Shown: positions 46,439-59,139 of the stretch, piece after piece
Position numbering within the stretch: the stretch's first letter is position 1
Layout of the letters: every line of letters begins with the position of its first letter
Assembly (NCBI GenBank): GCA_039000515.1
Contig: JBCFYV010000223.1
Location: forward strand, 1 to 64,000
DNA from: Timema cristinae
Lineage: Eukaryota; Arthropoda; Insecta; Phasmatodea; Timematidae
DNA length: 64,000 nt
Reading direction: 5' to 3'
Notes under the pieces: generated by a model
Databases searched by the model: none
What the model saw: the letters and a program-made list of their open reading frames with translations, nothing else
Told to the model about the DNA's origin: nothing
Made by a program: the position numbers and the translations under genes

Positions 46439-46690
46439 TTAAAATTTATGTAAAAGGATCCATTCCTCCCAACAAATTCTGACGCCCCGCGCTGTTGTGG
46501 TGGGATCGCCCAAACCAATGGGAAACATCCTCCACAGCATTTTGTGCTTGAAGACAGCAGCTTTAGTTAAATGCCCTTTTTTATGAGTAGGTACGACCCC
46601 GAGTTTTTTAAAATAATCGATGTTAGTTTTAACAAATGGTCTATGTGAGACGTGCAAACGCCTCAAGCCTGGGCCAACTTTAAAAGGTAA
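46439..46690 (-). CDS. unidentified 75-codon reading frame in a GC-richer patch, doubtful
   Basis: A patch of normal-complexity sequence inside AT-rich DNA. The minus-strand frame (MRRLHVSHRPFVKTNIDYFK onward) uses a balanced set of amino acids, unlike the Lys/Phe-rich chance frames nearby, and can be extended upstream without a stop by several codons. I recognise no family and see no clear splice sites. It could be a fragment of a host exon or of an old transposon. Confidence 0.2.
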   Translation of the reverse strand, partial: LPFKVGPGLRRLHVSHRPFVKTNIDYFKKLGVVPTHKKGHLTKAAVFKHKMLWRMFPIGLGDPTTTARGVRICWEEWILLHKF

Positions 46691-46839
46691 ACTATGTGTA
46701 AGGTCTTAGAGAAAACCAAATAAAAAATTTCCGTGTAAAATAAAACCCCTTTTTTTCTAAATTAAAAGTACAACAAACTTTATTTTTTAATTTTAAAAAT
46801 ATAAATTAATTTTGTTAACAACCACAAACCTTTACCATA

Positions 46840-46965
46840 CGTCTTGATAAGAGAAAAACCCCCGGCGGTGTACTGAAGGGGGTTTTTAAAAATGGTTTTC
46901 TACTCTCTCTTTCTACGCAAATGCGGGTAAAATTTTTTTGAATACCTTAGCCATGACTTCTTTGG
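46840..46965 (+). mobile_element. SINE fragment, body A
   Basis: GAAGGGGGTTTTTAAAAATG, GTTTTCTACTCTCTCTTTC, then TACGCAAATGCGGGTAAAAT and CCTTAGC match body A. The tail hairpin is missing. Confidence 0.6.
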
Positions 46966-46999
46966 TGCTGACTGACAGTTTTCAGTGACAGTTAAAAGT

Positions 47000-47460
47000 T
47001 TGAAAAGTTACCAGACCAAATTGGAAACCCCTACGAAAAATCTATTATCGAAAAAAATGTTTTTAGGAGTGTCATTCTGACAGTCAACATTTAGGTGTGC
47101 AATTATTGCCCCAAGTAAAAGAATGGGGAAGTAAATATAAACATCATTACCAATACCACTAATTTGCTGGCCCCTTCGCAACAAACACCGACTACACGAA
47201 CCACAAGCGAACAAGCCAAGCTGAGAAGTTCCCCTCGCCATGAGCCGGCACCACCCTCCCCTGATCAACCCGGGCCAATTAAAAAAAAAGAGAAGAAGAT
47301 GGTAATGCCGGCTTTGCCAGAAAAAATATAGATGTTCTTCTGCCGGCGCCCCCCCTTCCTTTGTCCCTACCCCGTTCAGGGGTGTGCCATTAAAAGACCA
47401 CCCCTCGGGGAAAGCGTCACTCTTGGACTTGGCTGGACTATGTAGGAAAAGCGTCGGGTA
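47000..47460. other. GC-richer patch of unknown nature, open frames on both strands
   Basis: The minus strand has an 86-codon frame (47,008-47,268) with two Cys pairs (CGSC and CSRC-like spacing). The plus strand has a fragmentary frame ending RGKASLLDLAGLCRKSVG at about 47,405-47,458, followed by GTAAGG, a donor-like sequence. Neither resembles a known family. An inverted GCCGGC/GCCGGC pair lies at about 47,306 and 47,342. Possibly exon remnants or a diverged transposon. Confidence 0.25.
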
Positions 47461-48599
47461 AGGCTATTTTATTAATGTAAGAAAACCCAATTTGGTTTAA
47501 ATGTAAATTAGGGAATAGTCAAATTTTTTTTAGATCTTTTATCAAATTTTTAATTTTAAAATATTTTTCGTAAATCTTCGTCTTTTAATTTACTTTATAA
47601 TAAGAGTATTGTAAAGTCAGACATTTTCTGTGGGTTATGGATTAGGATTATGGCGAAATTTATACTCAACCAAATTTAAATTTATTTGGGTTTTTATTGC
47701 AAATGTGGCATTTTGGGTTTGGTAAACATTAAGGTGGGAAAGTGTTTGAATTTTTGGGGCCGAATTTTCAAAATTAGTAGAAAGGGTATTGCACTAGATT
47801 ATTTATAGACAAATTAAATTTAATTTTTTTTTACTAGTTTCTCGATTGTTATTTTTGGATAGTTTTTGTTAATATTATTTTGTGCCAAAATAGTAAAAAT
47901 AAAAAACTTAATGGGGTAATGTTAGGAAATATCCTTTTATTTATAATAGTATATAACCTTGTTTAGGACATAGGCGAAAGGTATTGTGAGTTACGCTAGT
48001 AGGTTATTAGCGTAAAGTTATATGGTATTGGAATTAGGTTTTTTGATGGAACTAAAAACTTTTAGTAACATGTGGATTTTGCAAAACTTTAAAATGTGTT
48101 AGTTAGGAGAGATATTTTTTTTTTATGAAGTATGATATTTAAATTAAAAAATTAGCCTTTAAAATTTGTTTTACGAATATGTTTGGGTAAAAAAATAAAT
48201 AAAAAGTAATGATTGAAAGGGAAAAAAGTAAAAAATTTTTGGAACAATGTTTTTTTTGGGTGTATATATATAACTGAATTTTAAAAGCTCTTCAAATAAT
48301 ATGCTTATGTTTAATAAAGTTTGGTAAATTAAATCTAAAAGATTCTAAACTTGAATTTTTTTTATTACTTAAATTTCGCCCTATTTCCCCCTGTCTAGAA
48401 AAAAGGGGCGGGGATTAGCTTCAACCTTTTATTATTAATAGTTTGGCAACCTGAGAAGGGGGCCGTTTTTTTTCCCCTATAACCCCAAAAGTGAGTTGCG
48501 TGCGTGGGGCTTTTTAAAAGTCCACATTTTTAATCACAACTTTAGGATATTCATTTTCACCCCTTTTATATTTATTTTTTTTTTCTTTAATGTAGATTT
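47461..48599. other. A/T-rich intergenic DNA
   Basis: Nothing recognised. Confidence 0.5.
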
Positions 48600-48815
48600 T
48601 GTTTTTATTTAGGATTGAATCCCCCTAGTTTGGAGTTAGGGTTTCATGGTATATACCTAAATGTTGTGTAGAAGTCAGTGTGAGCTGTAGTTAGACAAAA
48701 AAAGCCATGGGTATGTAGTCTTCCTAATCCCTAAAATTACTACCGTGTTAGTAATGCGTATACCCTAACGGGTAGTAAGAGCGTAGCTAAAAAAACATAA
48801 AGGTCTAAAAGAGAA
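48600..48815 (+). mobile_element. SINE copy, rearranged, clear tail
   Basis: AGGATTGAATCCCCCTAG at 48,611-48,628 is a B-box-like start. The body is shortened or diverged. The tail is clear: TTACTACCGTGTTAGTAATG, then CGTATACCCTAACGGGTAGT and AAGAGCGTAGCTAAAAAAAC. Confidence 0.65.
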
Positions 48816-50514
48816 GACAAAACCATAATGATTCCAACTAGATTTTTAACAAAAAAATCCCAAGTTGTGAAAAAATTAACAGGCAAATTTAAACTATTAT
48901 ATATATGCACTGACATTAATAGGGTGTCCTTTTCCCCAATCTGGGACGCTTTTTCCTAAGTGGGGAAATTAAGTAATTCAACCCTGTCGGGATAAAATAA
49001 AAAGGTTTCGAGCGGTAAGCAATTTTTGATACCTAGATTTTTATTGGGGCTACGTCCTCTGACAAATAATAATATTAGTTGTGGGAAATTGTTTAGTACA
49101 ATCTTTAACCCCTTGTTGTAGTTTTTTTTGAAATTAAAATAAATAAAAAAAAAACCACTAGCCAATTTCACAAAGCTCAAATTAACAAAAATTTTTTTTT
49201 CAAACACGAATATTTCCATTAATATAAAAAGGAAAAATTAAAAAAAAACTTTGCAGCATGAATGTTTTTCTATTTTTTTTCTTTTTTTGTATATAAGAAT
49301 GATGTATTTATATCTTTAAATTTTTTGGGGCTCACATTTTTACTTTGGTTTAAATTAAAATTTGTAAAACTTAAAAAACCTTTTATAGGCTTTTAAAATA
49401 AGGGAAACTGTAATCAAATTTATAAGTAGCAACTTTCGTAAAAATAGTTCGGGTTTTTTTAAAATAAACCCTGTGAATTTTGGATGTTTTGAAAAATTTT
49501 TTCCCCGGGCCTTTATTCATTAACCATTTAGCAATGTAAATTTTAAAAAACATGATTAAAAAATAAATTTATAAGTCAAAACAAAATCTATTTTTATATT
49601 AACACAAAAATAACAAAATAACATTTGTTTAATCTTTCCCCTTAGTTTACTCCAAATAGTTTTTCAAAAGCTTAATCTTCTTCGGGTTTTTTTCCCCCTC
49701 CAGCGTTGGGGGCTTGTTCCCATGGGTTTTTAGTCTGGTGACGGCCTTGAGTAGTGCCTTAGTGGGAAGGCTAGCAATTTCACAAGTTTTTAGTCAATCG
49801 ATATGTCAAAAAGGGTTTTAAAAAATTGGGAAATTAAAATACTAAAAAAAAAAAAAATTTGTGCAAAAAAAATATAAAATGCTTCAATTCCGTATGATAT
49901 CTGCTATTTTAAAAAAACATGAAAAGGTTTTAGTAACGCTTACAGCTGTAAAATTTTTGCCCCTAATAGCTGACCAATAACTCCAAAACCCCAAATCGAC
50001 TTAGTTTTTTTTTTTAAATTTAAATTTGTGTCACTAAAAAACAAAAATTTACCATAACCAAAGAAACATATAAATACGCGCGCGTTCCCCCAATCCTTCA
50101 CACAAAAGCTCAATTTTTTGGGAAAACCCATCGAGTCTCAATTGGGGACCATAACACCCCCCTACCCTCTGTTCCCCCTCCTTGTCCCTCAGGCTGCATC
50201 CCTTGGGGCCCCAAATGAGAATTTTGAACCTACGTGCGTGGAAAACCAAACCCCAAAGGAGAAAAACCCTTTCCCATCCTCCCTTATCGGCCGGTGGTTG
50301 GTAACAGTTTTTGAGACACTTGTGGTGTAGTTCCTTCTACAGGTGGCTCGTAGCTTAGGCCGGTTCGTCAACTGTGTTATTTATCAAGCTTGATAAAAAA
50401 ATGGGGGGTTGGATGGGTTAATGCTTAGTCTGGCCATTCAACCTTATCCTACTTTTTTTCCCCGGTGTATGAAAGAAAAATTTATTTTGGGTGGGGGGAA
50501 AAATTAAGGAATTC
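48816..50514. other. A/T-rich intergenic DNA
   Basis: A GC-moderate patch at 50,090-50,400 has short frames open on both strands (up to 70 codons) that resemble no family. Otherwise only A/T runs. Confidence 0.45.
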
Positions 50515-50760
50515 CACTATCCCGATGATAGGATGATGGTGAAAATTATGATGTGGAAAAACCGGGGGGACCCAAAAGGGTTTTTGTGGGCTCCGAACCA
50601 CGGGGGGGCCTGCCTTCCACAATTCCCCAAAGCGTGTAAGTAAAACTTTTGTAGGGAAAGGAAGGGTTGGTAATCAGATAAGTTTGTTAGGAAGGAAGTA
50701 AAACCCGGCCCCGAACACAAAAATTGAACCTTACCCTAACCGCCATGTCCTTTTTTGATA
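50515..50760 (-). mobile_element. SINE copy, body B, minus strand
   Basis: Reversed body B: GGGCTCCGAACCACGGGGGG, CCTGCCTTCCACAATTCCCC, GGTTGGTAATCAGATAAG. The reversed head follows with GGCCCCGAACACAAAAATTG, then AACCTTACCCTAACCGCCAT. It parallels the minus-strand copy at 3,745-4,140. Confidence 0.8.
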
Positions 50761-50869
50761 CAATTTTTTTTTAAAAATATTTTTTTTTAACCATCATGTT
50801 TTTTTTAAATTTTCCCCACATCAGAGAGCATGGGGTAACTTTCAACTTTATTGGTCTTTTGTCAGTGGA

Positions 50870-51072
50870 CAGATTTGATCGGGTTTGAAGCCCCCTCAGT
50901 TGTACTTAAATTTTTTTCTAAAAGAAGTCCCTATTCCCTCCCCTCAAATTGTATTTCATTTTCTCTAAATTATAGCTTTTTCCCCTGATCTGGTTGTATA
51001 ATTAACATTTAAAGGTTTTTACCCGACGGGTAGAAAGTGCGGTGCAAAATAATATATTATAATAATAATAAA
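50870..51072 (+). mobile_element. SINE copy, body A, divergent
   Basis: A head piece GATCGGGTTTGAAGCCCCCT (50,877-50,896) is followed by CCCTCAGTTGTAC. Body fragments TCCCTCCCCTCAAATTG and TTTTCTCTAAATTATAGC lead to the tail TTTTTACCCGACGGGTAGAA, AGTGCGGTGCAAAATAATAT. It ends in TAATAATAATAA. Confidence 0.65.
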
Positions 51073-51860
51073 TGTTGCACAACTCTATGTTCCCGAAGCT
51101 ATTACTTGAATGCATTCTTATTTTACAAATTTATTTACTATTTAAATAATGATGATTTTTATTATCTCAGAAAAAAATTTAAATTTAATAAAAGTTTTTT
51201 AAAAACTTTGTTAGCATTCGCTCGGGAAAAGGTGGTAAAACAACTCTGGGGGGGCGTCTGGTTGTTCCTGGTAAAGCGGGTCAGAACATACATGGTGACT
51301 TTTACCAACTCTTTTAAGATAAATATATAAACAGCTTTGCTTTGGGGGCTCACCCCCTAAACCTCCAGTAATTTTTTTTTGGGAGGGAAATTTTACACTA
51401 ATGTATTTCCCAGGGCTTTTTGATAGGTCTTACTTAGCCACAAGAGACCCCCAAAAGAAAGGCCCGCACGACCTTAAAGGGTTGTCTGACATATTGAATT
51501 TTTACGGGGTTAAAAATTTACTTTTTTTAACTTTTTTTATTTTCGCGTGGTTACAGGCTAAAAGCCATAATTTGCAAACTTCAAGTTTTAGCTTTTCTGC
51601 AAGTGGGTAAAATTAATTTCAGTCAGTGTTCAGCCATGTGGCTTTTTTGTAGTATAAAAAAATTAGTGTAGCCGCCCCCCTTTCGCGGGCCTAATCTGTC
51701 AGGATGCTTGGGGGAAAGGGTTGAGCTGGTGTCAAAATAGATGATTCAGTAAATTTACGGGGTCTCTTTTTGGGTTTTTATTAGTACCATCAAGAGTTTA
51801 ATCAAAAATGTTATGTTAAAAGATGTCCCAAAGTGATATAAGAATTTTTGGTATGCACTC
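51073..51860. other. A/T-rich intergenic DNA
   Basis: A 97-codon plus-strand frame at 51,037-51,330 starts in the SINE tail and is Lys, Phe and Tyr rich, so it is taken as chance. Nothing else is recognised. Confidence 0.5.
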
Positions 51861-51864
51861 GTGA

Positions 51865-51975
51865 GATAATACTTTACTGGCTCGACTAAAACGTTACAGA
51901 CTCGAACCGGTCCCCGGGGTACGAGGGTTTGCCCTTTGCACAACTACCGTGTTCTAATACGCGTGGCCCCGTTGC
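51865..51975 (-). mobile_element. tRNA-like SINE head, minus strand
   Basis: AGACTCGAACC at 51,898-51,908 reverse-complements to GGTTCGAGTCT, one mismatch from the B-box consensus. It closes a T-arm-like CCCGGGG region, and the reversed A-box region lies near 51,935-51,955. Body A or B is not recognised downstream. It may be a tRNA pseudogene rather than a SINE. Confidence 0.45.
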
Positions 51976-53039
51976 GGGCGTGTGACTGCTTGGTAGATCT
52001 TAATGTGTAAACCGCGATAGTCCAAATAAAAACCCTTTATAGTTCAATTCACCCCAGTGGCGAGCAAAAACGGGGACAATTTTTTTTAGTTGTCAAGTTC
52101 TTTCCTAAGTTTACTAGTCACCCCAAAAGGGGTAGCTAGCCAGTTTTTTCAGTGTTTTTGGTTCAAATTTTTTTGGTTTATTTTTAAATAAAATCCAAAT
52201 CTAGGGCGGGGGTTTACTTGATTTTATGCCCCCTTTTTTTTCATCCAGGTTACCTGCATATTTACTCTAATAAAAAAGAGATTTTTAAGGTATGATTTAG
52301 ATTAAATTTTTCATATTTGGTGAAGGAGTTGGAAAACACGAAGATTTTTTAAAATATATCAGTCAATAGCTTGAATTCAAAAACCCTACCCGTCATTTTT
52401 AAACCCGTCTATGCGAGAGTGACGTTTTACGTGTATTTATTGATTTGAATTTATAGATTTCTAATTAAAAAACCTACTAAGGGTTAAAGGGAAATGAAAA
52501 ACAGGATAAAAATAAATCAGAAGTTTTTTAAGTTTAAAATTTTTTTTTATATGAGGAAAAGGGTTGGGTTTATTTATTGTCTTAGATAAATTAACTATTT
52601 ATAATATTGCTTTTACAAATCTTTGGACACGTCTGGAGCTGTTAAATTTTGAGTAACATTAAGGGGTTTTCATTGTCCAATCTGCGACAGTTACCTGCGA
52701 CTGGGCATCCTCAGTTTGAATTTAGTCTGGACACGAGAATTGGTGGGAAGTGTCGCGGGGACGGGGTGGGTGAGCAGTGCTTGCAACTAGAGCCGCAGCA
52801 ACATTGCATAATTGTTTGTTATTGAATGTTGTGTATTAATCTATTTAAATGATGTTACACAACGAAACTGGAGGTACTCAGACCACTTGCAGGATGTTTA
52901 GCTGGGAGTTATTTTCACAACATCCCAAACTAACGATTTAAAACATCCCCAAATACTGGCCCGCCCCTACACGTAACAATGTTCATCTTTGTCGTTTCCT
53001 TCTGGTGTACAACCACATTAAATTTTTTCCGACTTTAAT
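51976..53039. other. A/T-rich intergenic DNA
   Basis: Nothing recognised. A GC-richer patch at 52,660-52,810 resembles no family. Confidence 0.5.
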
Positions 53040-53285
53040 ATTTGTTTAGCACCGGTCTTACTACCCGTTAGTTTTATACCCTAATTATTAATTACACTAA
53101 TGGGTAATTTAATTAAATATACCCCTATTTGCGTGAAAGAGCGGGGGGAAAACCCTTTAGGAAAAACGCCCTCAGTACACCCCAGGGTCAAACCACGATC
53201 TCCCTTTATCGGCTTTAGTCTTTGTCGTTGACGCCTTAAACCATACGACCACCAAACCCAGGTGGGTGTATTAGTCCCCAGATGA
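53040..53285 (-). mobile_element. SINE copy, body A, minus strand, near full length
   Basis: Reversed tail TTTAGCACCGGTCTTACTAC then CCGTTAGTTTTATACCC and TAATTACACTAATGG. Reversed body A: CCCCTATTTGCGTGAAAGAG, GGGGGGAAAACCC. The reversed head has a degenerate B box (GGGTCAAACCACGATCTCCC) and a reversed A-box region at 53,240-53,275. Confidence 0.82.
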
Positions 53286-54894
53286 ATGTTTATGTAAAAT
53301 AAAAAAAAAGATAAAAATAATCACCCGGAATGCAAGGGGTTTTTTATCTCCAAAATTGTTAAAATTCGAGTATTTGGTGTTTATGTTTTTTTAGAATGCA
53401 TATGATCACCTGCGGTTAAATTGAGACAGATTTTAATTCTTAAGAAGATACAAGATGAGTTGTATTGTGACATTGGTTTTATACCAAGTTAAACTTCAAT
53501 ACTATTTTAACAAAAAGTGAAAAATTGGGAATTAGAAAAATTTACATTTGGGTAGAAATGTTATAGTCAGGTTTTAACTAGCGCCGAAAAGCATCAGGGG
53601 GTTTTCATGTATTTATTTTTTGCTTGTGAATTGCCGTGACAATTATTTGCTCTCAATTATTTTGGGATAAGGTTTAAATCAACAAAGTGTAGGTGGATAC
53701 TTACACGGCACCCTGTATTCTCCAACCAATTACTTTCCTTCAACTTATTTATGAAACTTGCCCAAAAAAACCTACACACGTTAGAAGTGGTCCTATCTGC
53801 CGTGGCCTAAGGGGTGGGGAAAGAGGAGAGGATTACTAAAAAACGGTACACAGGACCAGGGGGAAATTGATTATACGGTCTCTACCTGGGGAAAAAACCT
53901 TTATTCTCTCTTGTTAAATCCTTCTTTGCGATAAATTGTTTGTGAATCCAAAAATACTAAGTTATTTTAGTACTAATATATTAATAATAGTAATGTTCTC
54001 AATAATATAGGTATGAATACGTTTAGTCAAATATAGAAAATACTAAACGTTCCCAAATTAAATTTAAAATTCAACATGTAATACAAGGAAACAAAAGGCC
54101 CCCTTAATGAAAGCGGTTTGTGAATAGATTTTTTTTTAAATTCGAGTCAAGTTAAAAGTGCAAGAATGTTTTTTGGTTGTGGGCGCGTGATTATAAATTA
54201 ATCCCCCAAAAGTTCTGTAGCGTTAGTAAATTTGTTGGGGTTCATTAATTTCTCTACTTAAGTTTGATATGAATAGGTGTTTGTTAATAGTCGAATTGCT
54301 TCCTTTTGGGTAAAAAGAGAAACATTGGGTGAATTATTTAAGTACGTGTTTGGTCGATCGAATGAGACACTCAGTTTTTGCTCTAATTAAAAATTGAGTG
54401 ATTTTCGGGGTAGATATTAGTTTTTTGAAGGAAAATTTAAAGAAATCTATGATTTCTTGAACTTATTAATTTAGGTTTGAAATAATTAACAAGTTTTATT
54501 TTTTAAAAGATTATTTTTCCCAAATTTTAAACTATTTGGGGCCTTTTAAATGTTATACAAGAGTTATTTTTTTTGACTAAAAAAATTGTTTTATATTTAG
54601 GATATTTTCAGTAGTAACTTATTGTTTTAACACCGTTTTTTAGGAAACTATCGCCCCAAATTCAGTATAGCACGCACTTGAGGGTCTCAGTCTGATTGAA
54701 AGCCCATTCCATTTGGCCTAGATAAATATCTTTTCCTTTTTTAATTTTTGAGCGCCGCATTTTGAGTGTTTTAAAATCTGACTATAAAACTGCATTTTGG
54801 GGAAGGGTACCGAGGTGAATCGTTTAAGGTCAGTCGTCGCTTACCCCTGTAGCTCAGCGATTCCTAACCCTTTGTTTTCCCCCACTTTCCAGTA
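53286..54894. other. A/T-rich intergenic DNA
   Basis: No gene recognised. CCCCTGTAGCTCAGCGATTC at 54,845-54,864 contains TGTAGCTCAGCG, similar to a Pol III A box, without a convincing B box. Confidence 0.45.
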
Positions 54895-55035
54895 CAATAA
54901 AGGTATGTTTGGGGAAAACACCTGGATTGAGTTGGGGGGAGACTAGAAAACCATTTAGAAAAAAAAACCGGCCCCGGGGTTAAATTCGTTTCCCGTCCGG
55001 AAAATCCGTCCAACACGAGAGTGGGCTTTAGACAT
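54895..55035 (-). mobile_element. SINE head and partial body, minus strand
   Basis: AAACCATTTAGAAAAAAAAA resembles reversed body A. GGTTAAATTCGTTTCCCGTC (54,979-54,998) is a degraded reversed B-box region followed by a tRNA-like remainder. Confidence 0.5.
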
Positions 55036-55269
55036 GCAATGACTGATAGGATCCTAAGCTCTTGGTGTTTTTAAAATTATTTTCGTGAAATAAATTTGGA
55101 AAGTTAAAAATTGGTACGAATTACACAGGCTCAAAAAAATCTTTTTATATGTACTATGTATAGAAATTGATTCTAGCAAACCTCATTTTTCAAACCCCTG
55201 TTCCAAAATTTACCTCGCCCGTGATTGGTTTGTTCCTTTCTGGACAATCATCACAGAACTCCACCTTTT

Positions 55270-56049
55270 GTGGTTTTTTCTTCCCTTTTTAACGTGGCGG
55301 GTTTTTATTTGGCTTTTTTTGTTTTTTTCCCACCCACTTTTCCCCAAAGGTTTTTCGGATTTTTTCCCCGGAAAGGGAAATGTGGGGGGTTCTAAATTGT
55401 TTTGAAAATTTTTGGGGTTTTGGGGGGTTGGGAGGGGGGGTGTTTGATTTTTATAGGGGGGGGGGGAATTTGTTGTTTTGGTGGGATTGAGGGGGATGGG
55501 TTTGGTGTGTTTTTTTTGATTTTGGGTATTGGGTTGGGAAATTTTTTTTTGGGGGGGTTTTAAATTAAATTTTTTTTATTAAAATTATTAAAATTTTTTA
55601 TTTTTTTTATTATTTTTTAAATTTGTATTATTTTTTTCTATGATTATTTTAAAAAATTTTGACAAAAATTTTTTAATTAAATAAAAAATTAAAATTAAAA
55701 TTTTAAATATTTTTAAATTTTTTGAATTTTTTATAATTTTAATTATTAAAGGGATTTTATTAAAAATTAGTAGAGGGGATTTTATTAATAATTTTTTTTT
55801 TATTATTTTAAATTTTTAATTTTTTTTATTAAATTTTTATTAATTATTATTATTTTTTTGTATTTTATTTTATGAATTTTTATTTTATTTTTTATTTTTC
55901 TTTTTATTTTTAAGTTTTTTATTTTTTGTTTTTATTTTTTTTTATTTTAAAATTTTTTTTTATTATTTTATTTTTTTAATAAATTTTAATTTATTAAAAT
56001 TAAAAATTCTTAAACTTTTTTTCATATTTTTTATTTTTAATTTTTAAAT
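55270..56049. repeat. low-complexity block: G/T-rich then A/T-rich
   Basis: G and T only for long stretches at about 55,380-55,565, then almost pure A and T to 56,050. Irregular run lengths suggest poor consensus quality next to the microsatellite. Confidence 0.8.
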
Positions 56050-57315
56050 TTAAAATTTTTAAATTCTATCTACAATTTCTACAACAAAACTTTACATAAA
56101 TACATAATACATACATAATACTATACATAATATTTTATACTTACTACTACTACATACATACAAAATACATCTATACATACTTATAAAAATAATTTTAAAA
56201 TACAAACATACATACTAAATACTCAAAAACTACTACATACAACATACTACATACATACATATACATACATACATACTCTACTTTACATACATAAACATAC
56301 ATACATTTAATAATACATACATACATACATACATCATACATACATACATACATACTAATCATACTACATACAAAACAAACATACATACATACTTTAATAA
56401 TACATACAAAATACCATATTTTAAACATTCATACATAATACATACATAAATACTACATACAAAATACTCATACATTACATACATAATTCATACATACCAA
56501 AACATACATACATACATACATAAATACTTTTCATACATACTCCCTCTCTACATACATACATCAACATCCCCTACATCATACATAATACATACTACATACA
56601 TCTTTACATACTACATAAAAACATACATAAATACATACATACTCATTACATCATACATACATACAAATACATACATTTAAAACATACATACATACATACA
56701 TAACAATACATACATACTTACTACATCCCATACATCATCCCTATACATACATACTTACATCATAATACATTACATACATACATACATTACATCATATCTT
56801 TCAAAAATAAATACATACATACATAAACATACATTTCATACAAATACATAAAAAAACATTACATTTACATAAATACATACATAATACATACATACATACT
56901 TTACATACATACTAATCATAATACATACTACTACATACATACATACTACATACAAAATTTACATTTTTTCATACATAATAATACATACATACATAATAAT
57001 ACATAAAATACATACATACAAACAAAATTTCATACATACTTAAAACATACATAATACATAATCATATACTACATACATACATACTTACATAATATTTTAT
57101 TTACTACAAAAATACATACTTTACATACATTACATTCATATCAAATTACTTTACATACATACATACATAATACATAAATACTTCATACTTTTTACATACA
57201 AATTACATACATAATACAACTACTAATACATACAACAACTTACATACATCCATACATACATACATACTACATACAAATAATCATAATACATAATCATATT
57301 TTACATTCATACAGT
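56050..57315. repeat. (TACA)n microsatellite, about 1.26 kb
   Basis: Repeated TACA/ATAC tetranucleotide with frequent single-base interruptions and AATA insertions. The 77-codon minus-strand frame at 56,195-56,428 (Met, Tyr, Val, Cys) is a translation of the repeat. Confidence 0.97.
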
Positions 57316-59139
57316 TTTGATACTTCGTAAGGAACAACTATCTTAATGTATACATACACTTTTTTGCGTCCGACTGGTTTGGTTGTTTCGAAACATAACC
57401 CCTATATGAATTAAAAAGATCAAAAAGCTTATTTCCTTCACAAACCAGATTGAACTAGGTGAGTTTTCCCCAATCAGTTTTTAAAAACGTTCACACTTCA
57501 CTAAATTTTATACTACTTGTGTAAATTTCCCATAGAAATGGGAAAAAAAATGATACACTTATTTTTGAATCAATTTTGTATTTGGCATATAATACAGTAT
57601 GATACAATGTTTCCTACAGCTAAAAATATAGTTTCTTACAAGAATATACAAAAATTTCAATACAATGTAGCCCAAATGCGTCTAGCCTGAGGCCATGCAT
57701 GGGATACTAGAAATGAAAAATTGTATATTAAGTATACAACCATGTAGGGAGATTGATTTTTGTTTTGTTTTTGCATTTGTTGCGGGTCAAAGGTTTTGAT
57801 CTCAGCATTTAAAAAGTTTCTTTAAACTATGGCTTATTTTTTTTAAAAATTAGTCTATTATTAAAATGTACCTTTTAAAAAATTTTTACTATTTTAATTA
57901 TTTATTTTATTTTTAAATTTACACTACAGATTTAAGCCCCTGGTGGTCTTCAATTTAAGAGTACCTTATTCTAAACATTGTTATTCTAGATTTACCTAGA
58001 GAGTATAAATATTGGGGACTTAATATTAAAAAATATCTAATAAATACTAGTTTTGTTACGTTTTGTTAGACATTAGATGATCAATATTAAATCAATCAAA
58101 ACAACACTTTTTATATTATATATTTTCTGAGTCATAACTAAAATTATTGATCAATTTAAATTCTTTCTTGTTCAGTGATCTTAATTGTTTTTTCAAGCGG
58201 AAAATGCATATAAAAATGTTTTTTTTTCAACCTCGATTTAAAATAAATTTTTCCCAATGGCAATGCTTATGATGTATGCTTGTATGGTGGGTGTGATATA
58301 TTATATTCAAATGGCTTTTTATTTTTAAATGTGTACTTATATGTGAGTGTTATATAGTTGGCCCCTTTAAAATAAAATAAATAATTTAAACGTGCCAATT
58401 TCGTTAACACCAAGAAATTTTTTTTTGTAGTTTAATCTATTTGGTTAAAAAGAAAAAAAATTTACGTGTTTAACAAAAGTAAACACACTAAACTTTTTGT
58501 GAAAAATTCTCACTAATTAAAAGTAATTTCAAAAAAATAGCTTTTAGAAATAAATATTTATATTTTGACAAAAGGGTAAATATCACGTGAAATTTTGACT
58601 TCATACATAAAAGATAAATTGCTCCCAAGCGAAAAGTTTCAAGTAATTAAATTTTAAAAAAGTATTCATTAATTAAAACACGACTAATTTTAAATAGAAA
58701 AAATATATTAAATTTTTCCTTAAGGCTAGGATAGGAATAGATTAAGGACGCTTTTCCCCCCAAATGCAAAGGGCCCCACAATGTAATATACAACCAAGAA
58801 ACGACTTGTTGCTGACGATTCAATTAGTGGGTTGGATTAATTATTAGAAAATTAGCTCGATTGACAAGTCTAAAACAACTTCGAGTTATTAAGATAAGAT
58901 TATTGGTTTTTATTAGCAAACATGCGACCTGTCCCAGGTAAACCACTTTGCCCTTTCCGATTGTAGGGTGTTAGAATGTCGACCCCATTTAAGGCTACTT
59001 GGTATAATTGAGTTTGAGTTATTTTTACGATGTTTTTTGTTTAAGTTTGTTTTTAATTCATGATTGAAAAATTTGTTTAGAAAGTGCATATTTTATCTTC
59101 AAAATAAACGAGTTAGTTTGGTGAAAGGAAAAATTTGTC
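57316..59139. other. A/T-rich intergenic DNA
   Basis: Nothing recognised on either strand. Confidence 0.5.

Noticed and set aside
56195..56428. 77-codon Met/Tyr/Val/Cys-rich minus-strand frame
   Set aside because: It is a direct translation of the (TACA)n microsatellite.
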